Source of the DNA: Jannaschia faecimaris
GTDB taxonomy: Bacteria; Pseudomonadota; Alphaproteobacteria; Rhodobacterales; Rhodobacteraceae
Reading direction: 5' to 3'
DNA length: 64,000 nt
Assembly (NCBI RefSeq): GCF_900107415.1
Contig: NZ_FNPX01000001.1
Span: 434,001-498,000, forward strand
This document shows positions 34,567-43,886 of this stretch, in pieces (position 1 is the stretch's first letter; every line of letters begins with the position of its first letter). Both the position numbers and the translations under genes were made by a program. The notes beneath the pieces were generated by a model. The model worked only from the letters and a program-made list of their open reading frames with translations, was not told the origin of the DNA and did no database searches.

Positions 34567-35171
34567 TGGCCCCGCTTTTTGAGGATTTCGGAGACCCTGA
34601 GGCGTCACCGCCTGCCAGGTCAAGCCCCACGGCAGTTGCCGTGGATCGCTATGACGATGGCTTTAATGCGGGCTGGGACGACGCGATGGCTCAGGTAGAT
34701 GCGGAACAGTCTCGAATCGGGGCACAGCTTGCCATTCGACTGGCCGAGATTGACCGTGATGAACGTGAGGCCGGGCAGGCCCTGATCGCCGACCTTGAAC
34801 CCGCGCTTCGTGACGTGTTCGACAAGGTCTTGCCTCATGCCGTGGAACGAACGTTTCTGGGATGCCTCATGGAGGAGATTACTGACGTGCTGAATGCCGC
34901 TAACGAGCAACTGACGGTCAATGTGTCTCCGGAAGATGTGACGCCCATGACGCGTCTGCTGGGCCGGGCTGGCATCGGACCGACGCAGGCCATCGTAAGC
35001 GGCGAATCGGCTCTTGCGATGTCGCAGGCGCTTATCACGTGGACAGGCCAGGAACGGCGGATCGACCTAGACGGTGTGTTGTCGGAGTTGGACAGCGCGA
35101 TCGACACCTTTTTCGAAACACTCGATCGGGGCCAGAACGCCACCGACATCAAGGAGGCCCAGAATGGCTGA
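34566..35171 (+). CDS. fliH: FliH-like protein
   Basis: The 201-residue soluble protein starts at ATG 34566 overlapping the fliF stop (TAATG). An N-terminal acidic region precedes a helical middle (about 35-95) and a compact C-terminal part (about 95-175), the general plan of FliH/FlbE, which binds FliI and FliN. Sequence identity to FliH cannot be judged by eye beyond this plan. In Caulobacter the equivalent gene also lies before fliN, but fliG precedes it there, and here that gene is missing. Confidence 0.75.
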   Translation: MAPLFEDFGDPEASPPARSSPTAVAVDRYDDGFNAGWDDAMAQVDAEQSRIGAQLAIRLAEIDRDEREAGQALIADLEPALRDVFDKVLPHAVERTFLGCLMEEITDVLNAANEQLTVNVSPEDVTPMTRLLGRAGIGPTQAIVSGESALAMSQALITWTGQERRIDLDGVLSELDSAIDTFFETLDRGQNATDIKEAQNG

Positions 35172-35439
35172 TCCCACCCCCGAGGCGAAATCCGCGCTGT
35201 CGCGTGTGCCTGTCGAAATTACGATATCAGTCGGCCGTGCCCACCCGACTGTGTCGGAACTTCTGAATATGAAGCGCGACACCGTTCTGACACTGGATCG
35301 CGGTGTTGCCGACCCGGTCGAACTTTATGCTGGCGACCGGCTGATCGGGCGCGGCGAACTACAGGAAATCGGCGGTGACGGCTCTGGTCGGTTGGCCGTT
35401 CGCCTAACCGAGGTGACCGAGACGGATGGTGCTGCGTGA
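35164..35439 (+). CDS. fliN: flagellar motor switch protein FliN
   Basis: The 91-residue protein starts at ATG 35164. The surface-presentation domain (SPOA) fills most of it: VPVEITISVGRAHPTVSELLNM, TLDRGVADPVELYAGDRLIGRGELQEIG. FliN forms the lower C ring with FliM, which is not encoded here. It overlaps the FliH-like gene (eight bases) and the fliP GTG start (four bases). Confidence 0.92.
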   Translation: MADPTPEAKSALSRVPVEITISVGRAHPTVSELLNMKRDTVLTLDRGVADPVELYAGDRLIGRGELQEIGGDGSGRLAVRLTEVTETDGAA

Positions 35440-36158
35440 ATCACCAATCCTCGCGTGTCGTGGTGCCGGCGCTCGTTCTTGTCCTGCTTGTCTGGCCGGG
35501 CATCGCGGTGGCCCAGGATCTGAACTTCGACCTGGGCGACGGGTCGGTTACCTTGCGCACGGTACAGCTGATTGCATTGCTCACGGTTCTCAGCCTGGCA
35601 CCTGGCATCGCTGTGACCGTCACCTGCTTTCCGTTCATTGTGACCGTGCTGTCGATCATGCGGCAGGCGATCGGACTACAAGCTTCGCCGCCGAACATGC
35701 TCATCGTCAGTCTAGCGATGTTTCTGACGTATTTCGTCATGGAGCCGGTGGTCATGGCCGCTTGGGAAGTTGGGATCGGCCCCCTCACACGAGGCGAAAT
35801 GGAGGCGGTCGATGCCATTCCGGCGGCGGTCGAGCCGTTTCGCGCCTTCATGTCTGCCCGTGTTGACGCGGATACCCTGGCCCACCTTCAGGACCTGCGT
35901 CCTTCCGCGGAAGAAGGCGCGCTATCTGTCCTTATTCCATCGTTCCTGCTGTCGGAGGTGACGCGAGCGTTTCAGATTGGGTTCTTGGTGTTCATGCCGT
36001 TCCTGATTATCGACATGGTGGCGGCGGCCATATTGATGTCGATGGGCATGATGATGGTCCCTCCAGCAATCGTTTCATTGCCATTCAAACTCGCTTTCTT
36101 CGTTGTCGTGGACGGATGGACGCTCGTGTCCGGTGCCCTCGTGCGAAGCTATCTTTAA
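35436..36158 (+). CDS. fliP: flagellar export gate protein FliP
   Basis: The 240-residue protein starts at GTG 35436. It has a signal peptide (about 1-26, PGIAVAQ) and then four membrane helices. It has the FliP features LTVLSLAPGIAVTVTCFPFIV, SPPNMLIVSLAMFLTYFVM and LPFKLAFFVVVDGWTLV near the end. FliP is the main subunit of the FliPQR gate. It overlaps fliN by four bases and is followed 11 bases later by the 210-residue gene. Confidence 0.95.
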   Translation: MNHQSSRVVVPALVLVLLVWPGIAVAQDLNFDLGDGSVTLRTVQLIALLTVLSLAPGIAVTVTCFPFIVTVLSIMRQAIGLQASPPNMLIVSLAMFLTYFVMEPVVMAAWEVGIGPLTRGEMEAVDAIPAAVEPFRAFMSARVDADTLAHLQDLRPSAEEGALSVLIPSFLLSEVTRAFQIGFLVFMPFLIIDMVAAAILMSMGMMMVPPAIVSLPFKLAFFVVVDGWTLVSGALVRSYL

Positions 36159-36169
36159 GAGAGGTCCAG

Positions 36170-36802
36170 ATGCCAGCCATCCCCTTTGCAGACCCCGACC
36201 CGCTCATCGCGGATGAAACGCAGCCTGTAACGAACGCGCAGAAGGCCCGCGCCCTTATTGCCATGCTGGAAAAGGGGCATGACGGCTCGGCTGACGTGCC
36301 CGCAGAACGGCTGCGCGACTGGGCGAACGACCTCATCCGGACGGTCGAGGCAGAGAGGCCCAAGCCATCCGTCGCCCCAGCACAGCGTCGCCGTCTGTTC
36401 ACGAAGGCACCGCCGAAGCTGACTGTTGCCGCGCCATCGACGCGGCCGGTACCGGAGGGTCAACCGTCCCGCCTGACCCTGACCGCGCCGACGCCCCATC
36501 GGTCCGCCCCGACGATGAAGCCGGCACCCTCACTGACGCCTGCGATCTTCACACAGGGTGATGTTCGCAAAGTCATTGCCACGACTATCGACCCGGTCAC
36601 GCTCGCCCGTGAGCATCCGGCGGTCATCGCAATGACGCTACTTGGCAAGCCGTCGATGGATCAGGCGTCCGCGCTCCGCAGCCTGCCGGGCGGACAGGTC
36701 CGTGCTGTCCACAGAGCGCTGCGTCAATTGGAACAAAGCCAACCGCGCGCTCCTGAGGGGCAATCCCCCTCCGAGGAACGCGCGCCCCCCATCAGCGGGT
36801 AA
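36170..36802 (+). CDS. 210-residue protein with a FliG middle-domain-like C-terminal segment
   Basis: This protein starts at ATG 36170 after GAGAGGT. Three parts are visible. A helical N-terminal part (about 20-62) contains [13 protein letters not shown] and [13 protein letters not shown] proline- and alanine-rich linker (about 64-122) follows. A helical C-terminal part (about 128-188) contains [13 protein letters not shown] (147-159) and then [21 protein letters not shown] (164-184). That C-terminal pattern resembles the EHPQ-containing helices of the FliG middle domain, EHPQ-x-IA-x-IL followed by AA-x-VL-x-x-LP. There is no torque-generating C-terminal domain. The gene is last in the fliF operon and its end overlaps ettA. 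FliG identity is inference. Confidence 0.6.
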   Translation: MPAIPFADPDPLIADETQPVTNAQKARALIAMLEKGHDGSADVPAERLRDWANDLIRTVEAERPKPSVAPAQRRRLFTKAPPKLTVAAPSTRPVPEGQPSRLTLTAPTPHRSAPTMKPAPSLTPAIFTQGDVRKVIATTIDPVTLAREHPAVIAMTLLGKPSMDQASALRSLPGGQVRAVHRALRQLEQSQPRAPEGQSPSEERAPPISG

Positions 36803-38447
36803 ACTTCTTGTGCAGGACGCGCTTCGGCTCCAGCGAGTCAGGGCCGAGGCGGCGGGCCTTATCGTCTTCGTAGGCCTTAAAGTTACCCTCGAACCATTCG
36901 ACGTGGCTGTTGCCCTCGAACGCCAGGATGTGTGTGCAAAGACGATCCAGGAAGAACCGGTCGTGCGAGATCACAACGGCGCAGCCGGCGAAATCCTCGA
37001 TCGCGTCTTCCAGCGCGCGCAGGGTTTCCACGTCCAGGTCGTTGGTCGGCTCGTCGAGAAGCAGGACGTTTCCTCCGTCCTTTAGCAGACGCGCCATGTG
37101 CACGCGGTTCCGCTCCCCACCCGAGAGGATTCCGACTTTCTTCTGTTGGTCCGAGCCCTTGAAGTTGAACGCTCCGCAGTATGCGCGGGACGCGATTTCC
37201 GCGTCGCCCAGCTTGATCAGCTCGGCACCACCCGAAATCGCCTGCCAGACGTTATCATCAGGGTTCAGATCGTCACGCGATTGGTCGACATAGGACAGCT
37301 TGACCGTATCACCGAATTCCACCGAGCCTGAGTCGGGCTGTTCCTGCCCGGTCAGCATGCGGAACAGGGTCGATTTGCCCGCACCGTTGGCACCGATTAC
37401 GCCGACGATACCGCCCGGAGGCAACGAGAACGTCAGGTTTTCGAACAGAAGCTTGTCGCCATAGGCCTTGGTCAGGCCGTTGGCCTCAATCACCTTGTTG
37501 CCGAGACGCGGTCCGTTCGGGATGATGATCTGGGCCTTGCCGACGCGGTCCTTTTCCGATCGATCCGCCATCTCGTGGTAGGCGTTGATCCGGGCCTTGG
37601 ACTTGGTCTGGCGGGCCTTGGCACCGGCGCGCATCCACTCCAACTCGCGGGCCAGCGTCTTCTGGCGGGACTTGTCTTCCTTGGACTCTTGCTCCAGCCG
37701 TTTGGCCTTCTGCTCGACCCAGCTGGAGTAGTTACCTTCCCAGGGAATGCCCTTGCCGCGCTCCAGTTCCAGGATCCAGGACGTGATATCGTCGAGGAAA
37801 TAGCGGTCGTGGGTCACGATCAGGCAGGTGCCCTTGTAGTTGATCAGGTGCCGCTGAAGCCAGGCGATCGTCTCGGCGTCGAGGTGGTTGGTCGGCTCGT
37901 CCAGCAGCAACATGTCCGGCTCGTCCAGCAGCAGCTTGCACAGCGCTACCCGACGACGTTCGCCGCCCGACAGGGTGGCGGGGTTGGAGTCGTCCGGCGG
38001 GCAGCGTAGCGCCTCCAGCGCGATGTCGACGCGGCTGTCCAGATCCCACAGGTTCTTGCTGTCGATCTCGTCCTGCAGCTTGCCCATTTCCTCGGCGGTC
38101 TCGTCCGAGTAGTTCATCGCCAACTCGTTGTAGCGGTCCAGGATGGCCTGTTGGTCGGCGACGCCTTCCATCACGTTTTCGCGGACGGTCTTGCTGTCGT
38201 CCAACTCCGGTTCCTGGGACAGGTAGCCGATCTTGGCCCCCTCGGCGGCCCAGGCTTCGCCCTGAAAATCCTTGTCCTGACCGGCCATGATCCGCATCAG
38301 CGATGACTTGCCGGTGCCATTCACGCCGACAACGCCGATCTTGACGCCGGGCAGGAACGACAAGCGAATGTTTTCAAACACCTTCTTGCCGCCGGGATAG
38401 GTCTTGGACACGCCGTCCATGTGATAGACGTACTGATAGCTTGCCAT
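36792..38447 (-). CDS. ettA: energy-dependent translational throttle protein EttA (ABC-F ATPase)
   Basis: The 551-residue soluble ABC-F protein starts at ATG 38445-38447 ([10 protein letters not shown]). It has two ATP-binding cassettes: Walker [10 protein letters not shown] and signature [11 protein letters not shown] in the first, and GANGAGKST and [15 protein letters not shown] in the second. The interdomain linker has [17 protein letters not shown], typical of EttA. It binds the ribosomal E site and gates the first steps of elongation according to energy state. Its last 11 bases overlap the 210-residue gene on the opposite strand. Confidence 0.95.
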   Translation of the reverse strand: MASYQYVYHMDGVSKTYPGGKKVFENIRLSFLPGVKIGVVGVNGTGKSSLMRIMAGQDKDFQGEAWAAEGAKIGYLSQEPELDDSKTVRENVMEGVADQQAILDRYNELAMNYSDETAEEMGKLQDEIDSKNLWDLDSRVDIALEALRCPPDDSNPATLSGGERRRVALCKLLLDEPDMLLLDEPTNHLDAETIAWLQRHLINYKGTCLIVTHDRYFLDDITSWILELERGKGIPWEGNYSSWVEQKAKRLEQESKEDKSRQKTLARELEWMRAGAKARQTKSKARINAYHEMADRSEKDRVGKAQIIIPNGPRLGNKVIEANGLTKAYGDKLLFENLTFSLPPGGIVGVIGANGAGKSTLFRMLTGQEQPDSGSVEFGDTVKLSYVDQSRDDLNPDDNVWQAISGGAELIKLGDAEIASRAYCGAFNFKGSDQQKKVGILSGGERNRVHMARLLKDGGNVLLLDEPTNDLDVETLRALEDAIEDFAGCAVVISHDRFFLDRLCTHILAFEGNSHVEWFEGNFKAYEDDKARRLGPDSLEPKRVLHKKFTR

Positions 38448-38776
38448 GCTCGATAGCCTCCGGAATTCGGGTATGGCCGCCATGTATAACGCGACCGGCG
38501 CGGGGGCAACGCCCGACCCGGAAATCACAGGGCGGTCAGGGCGACCCATCGTTTTCGTCATCTTGCCGAAGCCGGTTGTCCCCCCTTGGAAATCGGCGCT
38601 CGTTCGGCGGGCGAAGCGGTCTTTTCGCGAACTGCGCCGGCCGTGTCATGGCAATGCCGCACCCCGCCGAGAGCGGCGTTTGGGATGGCGGCACCGGCGA
38701 ACGTTGTTCAGGACCATGCCGCTGCCTGATCCGCAATCGCCTTGCACGTCATGGTCGTGCCGGTGTTCATGCTTGC
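38448..38776. other. 329-base intergenic region between ettA and nadD
   Basis: An open frame in phase with nadD runs through the whole stretch but has no family resemblance, so nadD was started at 38777. No operator or RNA was recognised. The stretch presumably holds divergent promoters. Confidence 0.4.
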
Positions 38777-39412
38777 ATGAAACACGGGCTTCCCATCGCG
38801 CGGCCGGGGCAGGTCATTGGACTGCTAGGCGGGTCGTTTGACCCGGCTCATGCGGGCCACGTGCACATTACCCGCGAGGCATTGAAACGGCTGGGCCTTG
38901 ACCGGGTCTGGTGGCTGGTCAGCCCCGGCAACCCGCTGAAGGCCCGCGGCCCCGCACCGCTGTCACAGCGGATGGCGCAGGCGCAGGGCGTCATGAACCA
39001 TCCCCGCGTTGACGTCACCGATATCGAGGCGCGCCTCGGAACGCGCTACACCTCACGCACGATCGCCGCGCTGCGAAAACGTTATCCTAGGGTGCACTTC
39101 GTCTGGCTGATGGGGGCGGACAACCTGGCGCAATTCCACCGTTGGCAGGATTGGCGTGGGATCATGACATCGGTGCCGATCGCCGTCCTGGCGCGGCCCG
39201 GAGATCGGATCGCGGCGCGCACCTCGGTGGCGGCCACGGTTTTTCGTACGGCCCGCGTGTCTGTCGCCGATGCACGGGGGCTCGGTCTGCGCAAAGCACC
39301 GGCATGGACTTTCCTGAACGTGCCGATGCACGCAGCGTCCTCGACCGCGATCCGACAGAATGGTGATTGGGGGGCTAGCGCCGAACGAAGATCGTGGCGA
39401 GACCTGCACTGA
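38777..39412 (+). CDS. nadD: nicotinate-nucleotide adenylyltransferase
   Basis: This 211-residue enzyme of NAD synthesis adenylates nicotinate mononucleotide. The motif [14 protein letters not shown] near the N-terminus carries the nucleotide-binding HxGH (HAGH). [17 protein letters not shown] lies in the middle and SSTAIRQ in the C-terminal part, as expected for the family. The start at 38777 ([11 protein letters not shown]) places the motif near residue 18. It stands alone here, without rsfS or rlmH, which often follow it. Its end overlaps the convergent EamA gene by 38 bases. Confidence 0.93.
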   Translation: MKHGLPIARPGQVIGLLGGSFDPAHAGHVHITREALKRLGLDRVWWLVSPGNPLKARGPAPLSQRMAQAQGVMNHPRVDVTDIEARLGTRYTSRTIAALRKRYPRVHFVWLMGADNLAQFHRWQDWRGIMTSVPIAVLARPGDRIAARTSVAATVFRTARVSVADARGLGLRKAPAWTFLNVPMHAASSTAIRQNGDWGASAERRSWRDLH

Positions 39413-40217
39413 CCAGAAGGGCCAGCCCAGCAAGCGCCAGTTTGTCGGGAAGCGTGCCGAACACCGTCCAACCCAGAACCGTGGCCGAGATCAGCTGGAA
39501 ATACACGAACGGGGCCAGGACCGTCGCGCCCGTACGGCGATAAGCCAAGACCAGCAGCAGATTGCCCGAGGCAGACGCCACCCCCGACCACAGGACGAGC
39601 CCGCTGACGGGCAAGGTGAGTTCCGGCACCTCTATCAGGCCAAAGGGGGCCAGCAGAACCGTGCCCAATACTGTCTGGGACAGCATGAGTTGTCGCGGTG
39701 GAGCGATGTTCGACAACCAGCGCGAGGCGGTGAGGAACGCGCCGTAGAACAACCCCGCCAGCATCGCGAACCCCAGGCCGGGTGTCATGCCGAACCCGGG
39801 CCGCACCACCAGCATGACGCCACAGAACCCGAGTACCAGAAGCAGGGTCTGCAATGGCGTCACCCGTTCGCCCAGAAACAGGATCGACAGGACGTAGCTG
39901 AAAATCGGGCCGATGAAGAACGCCCCGAAGACGGTCGCGATATCCTCGGTCTTGAGCGCCGTCTGGATGCTGGCGATGCCCGCCGCGATCAGCCCGGCGC
40001 GCAGCCAGACGCGCCAGTCGCGGTACAGGTACCAGTGCACCCGCCCCCCCAGGATCAGTGCGATCATCGCCGCGCCGACGGCGAACCGGCTGAACGCGAC
40101 GAAAATGGACGAGACCCCATGCTCCACGGCGAGCAATTTTCCCGCCGTATCCCCAAGCGGAATCAGCGACATGGCGACGAACATCAGCGCCACCGATCCC
40201 AGCAGTTCACGTGTCAT
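39375..40217 (-). CDS. EamA/DMT family transporter
   Basis: The 280-residue membrane protein has about ten helices in two repeats, each of EamA type: the first half includes [16 protein letters not shown] and [20 protein letters not shown], the second includes [19 protein letters not shown] and [17 protein letters not shown]. Such proteins export amino acids or other metabolites. The substrate cannot be told. It overlaps nadD at its 3' end. The start at ATG 40215-40217 follows the hydrophobic N-terminus. Confidence 0.9.
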   Translation of the reverse strand: MTRELLGSVALMFVAMSLIPLGDTAGKLLAVEHGVSSIFVAFSRFAVGAAMIALILGGRVHWYLYRDWRVWLRAGLIAAGIASIQTALKTEDIATVFGAFFIGPIFSYVLSILFLGERVTPLQTLLLVLGFCGVMLVVRPGFGMTPGLGFAMLAGLFYGAFLTASRWLSNIAPPRQLMLSQTVLGTVLLAPFGLIEVPELTLPVSGLVLWSGVASASGNLLLVLAYRRTGATVLAPFVYFQLISATVLGWTVFGTLPDKLALAGLALLVSAGLATIFVRR

Positions 40218-40321
40218 TTCGCACCGGTATCACCGGTTGTTGCGCCTGCCCAGATGTGATGCGGGCTTCACATCGCGGAAGCGCCATTGCATCAAGGCAT
40301 CACTGCAAAGAGGCGATTTCC

Positions 40322-41770
40322 ATGCGTAGACGTTTCTTCCTCACCGGGGCGCTGACCACTGCCGCACTGCCTGCCTGTGCTGGCGCGCCGGAAACATCTG
40401 CCCGGCCGACGGGCAAACCGAGTGATGCGCTTGTCCGGTCCGCGCCGGACGCGAATCGACTGGTCGAAGAGGCGGGACTTGGTGGGCGTGTGGGCTTTGT
40501 CCTTGCGGATGCGCGCACGGGCGAGATTCTGGAAACCTACAATCCCGTCCGCCCGATGCCGCCGGCGTCGGTGACGAAGGCAGTGACCGGGCTTTATGCG
40601 CTGGAGACCCTCGGTGCGGAGTTTCGCTTCACGACGCTGCTGGTCGCGACGGGGCCTATTCGCAATGGCCGCCTTGAAGGAGACCTCGTTCTCGTGGGCG
40701 GCGGTGATCCGGCACTCGATAGCGACGGCATCTATGACCTCGCGGCACAGGCCAAGGCCGCTGGTCTGCGCGAGGTCGGCGGGCGTCTGTTGGTCGATGG
40801 GGCGGCCCTGCCCAAGGTTGACCGGATTGATCAGTCCCAGCCGGACCATGTGGGGTACAATCCTGCGGTCGGCGGACTGAATCTGAATTTCAACCGTGTG
40901 CACTTTAGCTGGAAACGGGCAGGCAACAGCTACGAGACGTCAATGGATGCGCGCACCGACCGGTTCCGCCCCGTGGTGACCACGGCGCGGATGCGCGTCG
41001 CCGACCGGTCGATGCCGGTTTACACCTATGGGCGTGACGGCGATGTTGATGCTTGGACAGTAGCGCGCGGACAGTTGGGCGGGACCGGCGCGCGCTGGCT
41101 GCCGGTGCGCAACCCCGATCTTTACGCGGGGGACGTGCTGCGTACGATGCTGCGCTCTCACGGGATCACGGCCCCGGCGGCGCAGCGGGGCCGGGGGCAG
41201 GGCATAACAATCGGGATCGCGCAAAGCGCCCCGCTTGGACCCATGGTCAAGTCAATGCTGAAATTCTCGACCAACTTGGTGGCGGAGGCTATGGGCCTGA
41301 CTGCGACCGCGCGCCTTGCAACCGCACCGCGGTCGCTTGGCGCATCGGCCGAAGTGATGTCGCAGTGGGTCAGCCAGCGGGCTGGCGCGCGGCACCCCGA
41401 TTTCGATGACCATTCCGGTCTCAACGGTACAACCCGGATATCGGCGTCGGACATGGTGCGGTTGCTGACGGCGAACGGGGCGCAGGATATGCTGCGGCCC
41501 CTGATGAAGGAGATAACGCTCGAAGGTCCGCCACGCCAGCCGGTGCAGGCGAAGACGGGCACGCTCAACTTCGTGTCGGGGCTGGCCGGTTATTTCGACG
41601 CGCGATCTGGCCGCAGCCTGGCATTCGCGACCTTCGTTGCCGATACCGGCCGACGCAACGGACTGTCGGTGGCCGAGCGTGAACGCCCGCGGGGTGGCAT
41701 CGCCTGGTCGCGTAAGGCGAGATCCTTGCAGTTCGACCTTATTGAGCGTTGGGCGCTGGTCCACCAGTGA
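40322..41770 (+). CDS. dacB: D-alanyl-D-alanine carboxypeptidase / endopeptidase (PBP4, DacB type)
   Basis: The 482-residue enzyme starts at ATG 40322 (MRRRFFLTGAL) with a signal peptide or lipoprotein-like leader (CAGAP at about 19-23). The serine motif SVTK is at 83-86, FSTNLVAE provides the SxN motif, and KTGTL is at 411-415. This is the class C (S13) arrangement with a large insertion between SxxK and SxN. It trims peptidoglycan side chains in the periplasm. The stop overlaps the trmL GTG. Confidence 0.93.
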   Translation: MRRRFFLTGALTTAALPACAGAPETSARPTGKPSDALVRSAPDANRLVEEAGLGGRVGFVLADARTGEILETYNPVRPMPPASVTKAVTGLYALETLGAEFRFTTLLVATGPIRNGRLEGDLVLVGGGDPALDSDGIYDLAAQAKAAGLREVGGRLLVDGAALPKVDRIDQSQPDHVGYNPAVGGLNLNFNRVHFSWKRAGNSYETSMDARTDRFRPVVTTARMRVADRSMPVYTYGRDGDVDAWTVARGQLGGTGARWLPVRNPDLYAGDVLRTMLRSHGITAPAAQRGRGQGITIGIAQSAPLGPMVKSMLKFSTNLVAEAMGLTATARLATAPRSLGASAEVMSQWVSQRAGARHPDFDDHSGLNGTTRISASDMVRLLTANGAQDMLRPLMKEITLEGPPRQPVQAKTGTLNFVSGLAGYFDARSGRSLAFATFVADTGRRNGLSVAERERPRGGIAWSRKARSLQFDLIERWALVHQ

Positions 41771-42228
41771 CGCGGCCGGCCATCGTCCTCGTGCGCCCGG
41801 AAATCGCTGGCAATACCGGTTCTGTCGGGCGAACCTGCGTCGCACTTGATCTCGACCTGTGCCTGGTGAAGCCCTACGGATTCCAGATCACCGACCGGAA
41901 TGTGCGGCGTGCGGGGCTGGATTACTGGAAGCACGTCCGGCTGCACGAATATGATAGCTGGGACGATTTCCTGATCCGCCGCGCGCCTGACCCCGACTCG
42001 CTGTACCTGTTCGAGGAATTCGGTGCGCGGTCGTTCTATCACGTGGCTTTCGCCCCCGACTTCCACCTTGTGTTCGGGCAGGAAACCGTCGGGCTTTCGC
42101 AAGCGGAACTTGCGGGGCGGGGGGACCGCGTGGTCAAGCTACCCATGCGCTCGCCGCACATACGGTCGCTGAACCTGGCCAACGCGGCGACGGCTGCGGC
42201 CTATCAGGCGCTGCGCGGTGTCTTGTAG
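41767..42228 (+). CDS. trmL: tRNA (cytidine/uridine-34-2'-O)-methyltransferase TrmL
   Basis: The 153-residue SPOUT methyltransferase starts at GTG 41767 (overlap with the dacB stop). It has PEIAGNTGSVGRTC near the N-terminus, LVFGQETVGLS and the knot-forming RSLNLANAATAAAYQAL at the end. It methylates the wobble ribose of leucine tRNAs. Length and motifs fit TrmL rather than longer SpoU proteins. The translational coupling to dacB is of no known functional meaning. Confidence 0.93.
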   Translation: MTRPAIVLVRPEIAGNTGSVGRTCVALDLDLCLVKPYGFQITDRNVRRAGLDYWKHVRLHEYDSWDDFLIRRAPDPDSLYLFEEFGARSFYHVAFAPDFHLVFGQETVGLSQAELAGRGDRVVKLPMRSPHIRSLNLANAATAAAYQALRGVL

Positions 42229-42257
42229 CTGCGCGTGCTGCCGCCTAGGGTCAAGCG

Positions 42258-42569
42258 ATGAATGATGATGTGATCCATGAAGAAATCGCAGGGCTGCGCC
42301 GCGAGCTTGCGCACCTCAACAGCCATCGGTTCATCAGGGTGCACAACTCGTTTCCGAAGCTGATCATGTTTCAGCTGGTGCGGGGGCTGGCCTTCGGCCT
42401 CGGCTCGGTTCTGGGCGCGACGTTGGTGTTGTCGGTCGTCGTCTGGTCGCTGAGCCAGATCGACTTCATTCCCGTCATCGGTGATCTTGCGAACGAGATA
42501 CTGGCCGTGATCCAGCCCAACCTCGGCGTGGATATTCAGGTCGACGAACAACCCATTCAAGAGCCCTGA
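42258..42569 (+). CDS. DUF5665 family small membrane protein
   Basis: The 103-residue protein has a helical N-terminal segment (about 1-35, EEIAGLRRELAHLN, then HNSFPKLI) and one or two membrane helices (about 40-70) containing GLAFGLGSVLGATLVLSVVVW. The pattern matches DUF5665, a small conserved membrane protein of unknown role. It follows trmL by 29 bases and is followed by a hairpin terminator. Confidence 0.8.
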   Translation: MNDDVIHEEIAGLRRELAHLNSHRFIRVHNSFPKLIMFQLVRGLAFGLGSVLGATLVLSVVVWSLSQIDFIPVIGDLANEILAVIQPNLGVDIQVDEQPIQEP

Positions 42570-42570
42570 T

Positions 42571-42589
42571 TCCCCCGGAGACCGGGGGA
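42571..42589 (+). terminator. hairpin after the DUF5665 gene
   Basis: TCCCCCGG (42571-42578) pairs with CCGGGGGA (42582-42589) around an AGA loop. It begins two bases after the stop codon. No T tract follows. Confidence 0.65.
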
Positions 42590-42641
42590 TCGGGAGATCT
42601 GAGGTTCATTCAATGTCGGGCTGAACTGGCCTGCGCCGACG

Positions 42642-42905
42642 TTAGTTCGCGCGGGTCAGGGCGTCGGCCTTTTTCATGCCGTTGTCGCCATCGCTGGTGA
42701 AGGTCAGCGTAACGGTGTAGCCCGCAGTCAGGTCGCCGGGCACGAGCAGCGCACCCAGAAGCCAGACGGTACGGTCACCGAAGATGATGATGTTCGCCTG
42801 ACGGTCATAGGCGAGGATTTCGCCGGTCACCTCGTCGGCCAGAGCAGGCGCGGCAAGGGTCGCAAGGACGAAGGTGGCTTTGATCAGATTGGGAAAGAGA
42901 CGCAT
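42642..42905 (-). CDS. small secreted protein, function unknown
   Basis: The 87-residue protein starts at ATG 42903-42905 (MRLFPNLIKATF) with a clear Sec signal peptide (about 1-23, AAPALA-DE). The mature part is about 64 residues and beta-rich (EVTGEILAYDRQANIIIFGDRTVW). It resembles other small periplasmic proteins of Rhodobacteraceae, but I recognise no family. The open frame upstream of this ATG is ignored because the signal peptide fixes the start. Confidence 0.75.
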   Translation of the reverse strand: MRLFPNLIKATFVLATLAAPALADEVTGEILAYDRQANIIIFGDRTVWLLGALLVPGDLTAGYTVTLTFTSDGDNGMKKADALTRAN

Positions 42906-43092
42906 GGCTTTGATCCGACTCAGGGGCGGCGTGATTGCCGCCGATTGCGTCCGATGCGCCTGACCGGTTGGCCCTGCAATATGAATTCGTACGGCGACTT
43001 CCGATGATCGCGCGGGGTGAAAATCTGGGACTATTGGCACCCACATGACCCATGCTAGCCATGCTCATCTGTGTTTGGATCGGGATTATACC

Positions 43093-43368
43093 ATGGAGAG
43101 TTTTCTGGAAGGTCTGGGCACCATTGCCTTCATCCTGCTGGCGCTGATCGGGTTGGCTGTCGGCGCGCTGGCCGGAGCGATTTCGGGGCGCGGTAAGGGG
43201 CTATATGCCGTGATCGGCGCGGTGGCCGCCGTTGCGACACCGTTCCTGCTCGCCGCGCTGGGGGTGACGGTGCTGGCCGCCGGCGGCGTGTTGCTGGTGT
43301 TGGTCGTGGGAGCCGCGGGCGCTGCGATCGCGCTCGCGATCGTAGGGGTGGTTTCAGGGCGGAAGTAG
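43093..43368 (+). CDS. small membrane protein, function unknown
   Basis: The 91-residue protein (start ATG 43093) has an N-terminal amphipathic part and about three closely spaced hydrophobic segments rich in Gly and Ala (GAGAAIALAIVGVVSGRK at the end). No family is recognised. It lies between two unrelated genes on the plus strand. An upstream ATG at 43045 gives a longer N-terminus without other support. Confidence 0.65.
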   Translation: MESFLEGLGTIAFILLALIGLAVGALAGAISGRGKGLYAVIGAVAAVATPFLLAALGVTVLAAGGVLLVLVVGAAGAAIALAIVGVVSGRK

Positions 43369-43466
43369 GCATCGGAACCGTTCCGGTCGTGTTTGACGCC
43401 GGATTGATATCCGTCAAGACCTGCTATGGGCGGTTTTGCCAAGCTTGAGGGACTAAAGCTTGGAGG

Positions 43467-43877
43467 ATGAAAATGCGGTATTCAGCGTACATCGCGGCCA
43501 TTGCGGTCGTTTTCAGTGTGAGTCCGGCGGTTTCCGATGAACCGGGGGCCGAGGTGTTCCAGCAATACTGCGCCACCTGTCACGGCTCCGATGCAAGGGG
43601 CGGCGGCCCACTGTCGGAATACATGACCGACGCGATCCCGGATCTGACAAAATTGTCGGCACGAAACCCCAAGGCCGAGGGTCAATTCCCGATGCTGGAC
43701 ATCATTCATATCATCGACGGCCGCACCGGCCTTCGTGCGCATGGCGGGCCTATGCCGGTCTACGGGGCAATCTTCGCCGAGGAGGGAGCCAACCGTGAAA
43801 ACTGGGGACAGGTAATGTACACCCGGGGCAAGATCATGTCGCTCGTCTACTATCTGGAGAGTATCCAAGAGGAGTAA
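43467..43877 (+). CDS. periplasmic c-type cytochrome
   Basis: The 136-residue protein has a signal peptide (about 1-23). The mature domain carries one haem-binding site, CATCH at 35-39, and a likely distal ligand Met 96 in GGPMPVYG. Size and pattern fit a small class I cytochrome c with an unusual acidic C-terminus (YLESIQEE). Its partner is not evident. The convergent neighbour is a putative metallopeptidase. Confidence 0.9.
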   Translation: MKMRYSAYIAAIAVVFSVSPAVSDEPGAEVFQQYCATCHGSDARGGGPLSEYMTDAIPDLTKLSARNPKAEGQFPMLDIIHIIDGRTGLRAHGGPMPVYGAIFAEEGANRENWGQVMYTRGKIMSLVYYLESIQEE

Positions 43878-43886
43878 TCCGCTCGC

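Noticed and set aside
38441-38776. N-terminal extension of nadD
   Set aside because: It has no family resemblance. The conserved HxGH motif lies at the expected distance from ATG 38777.
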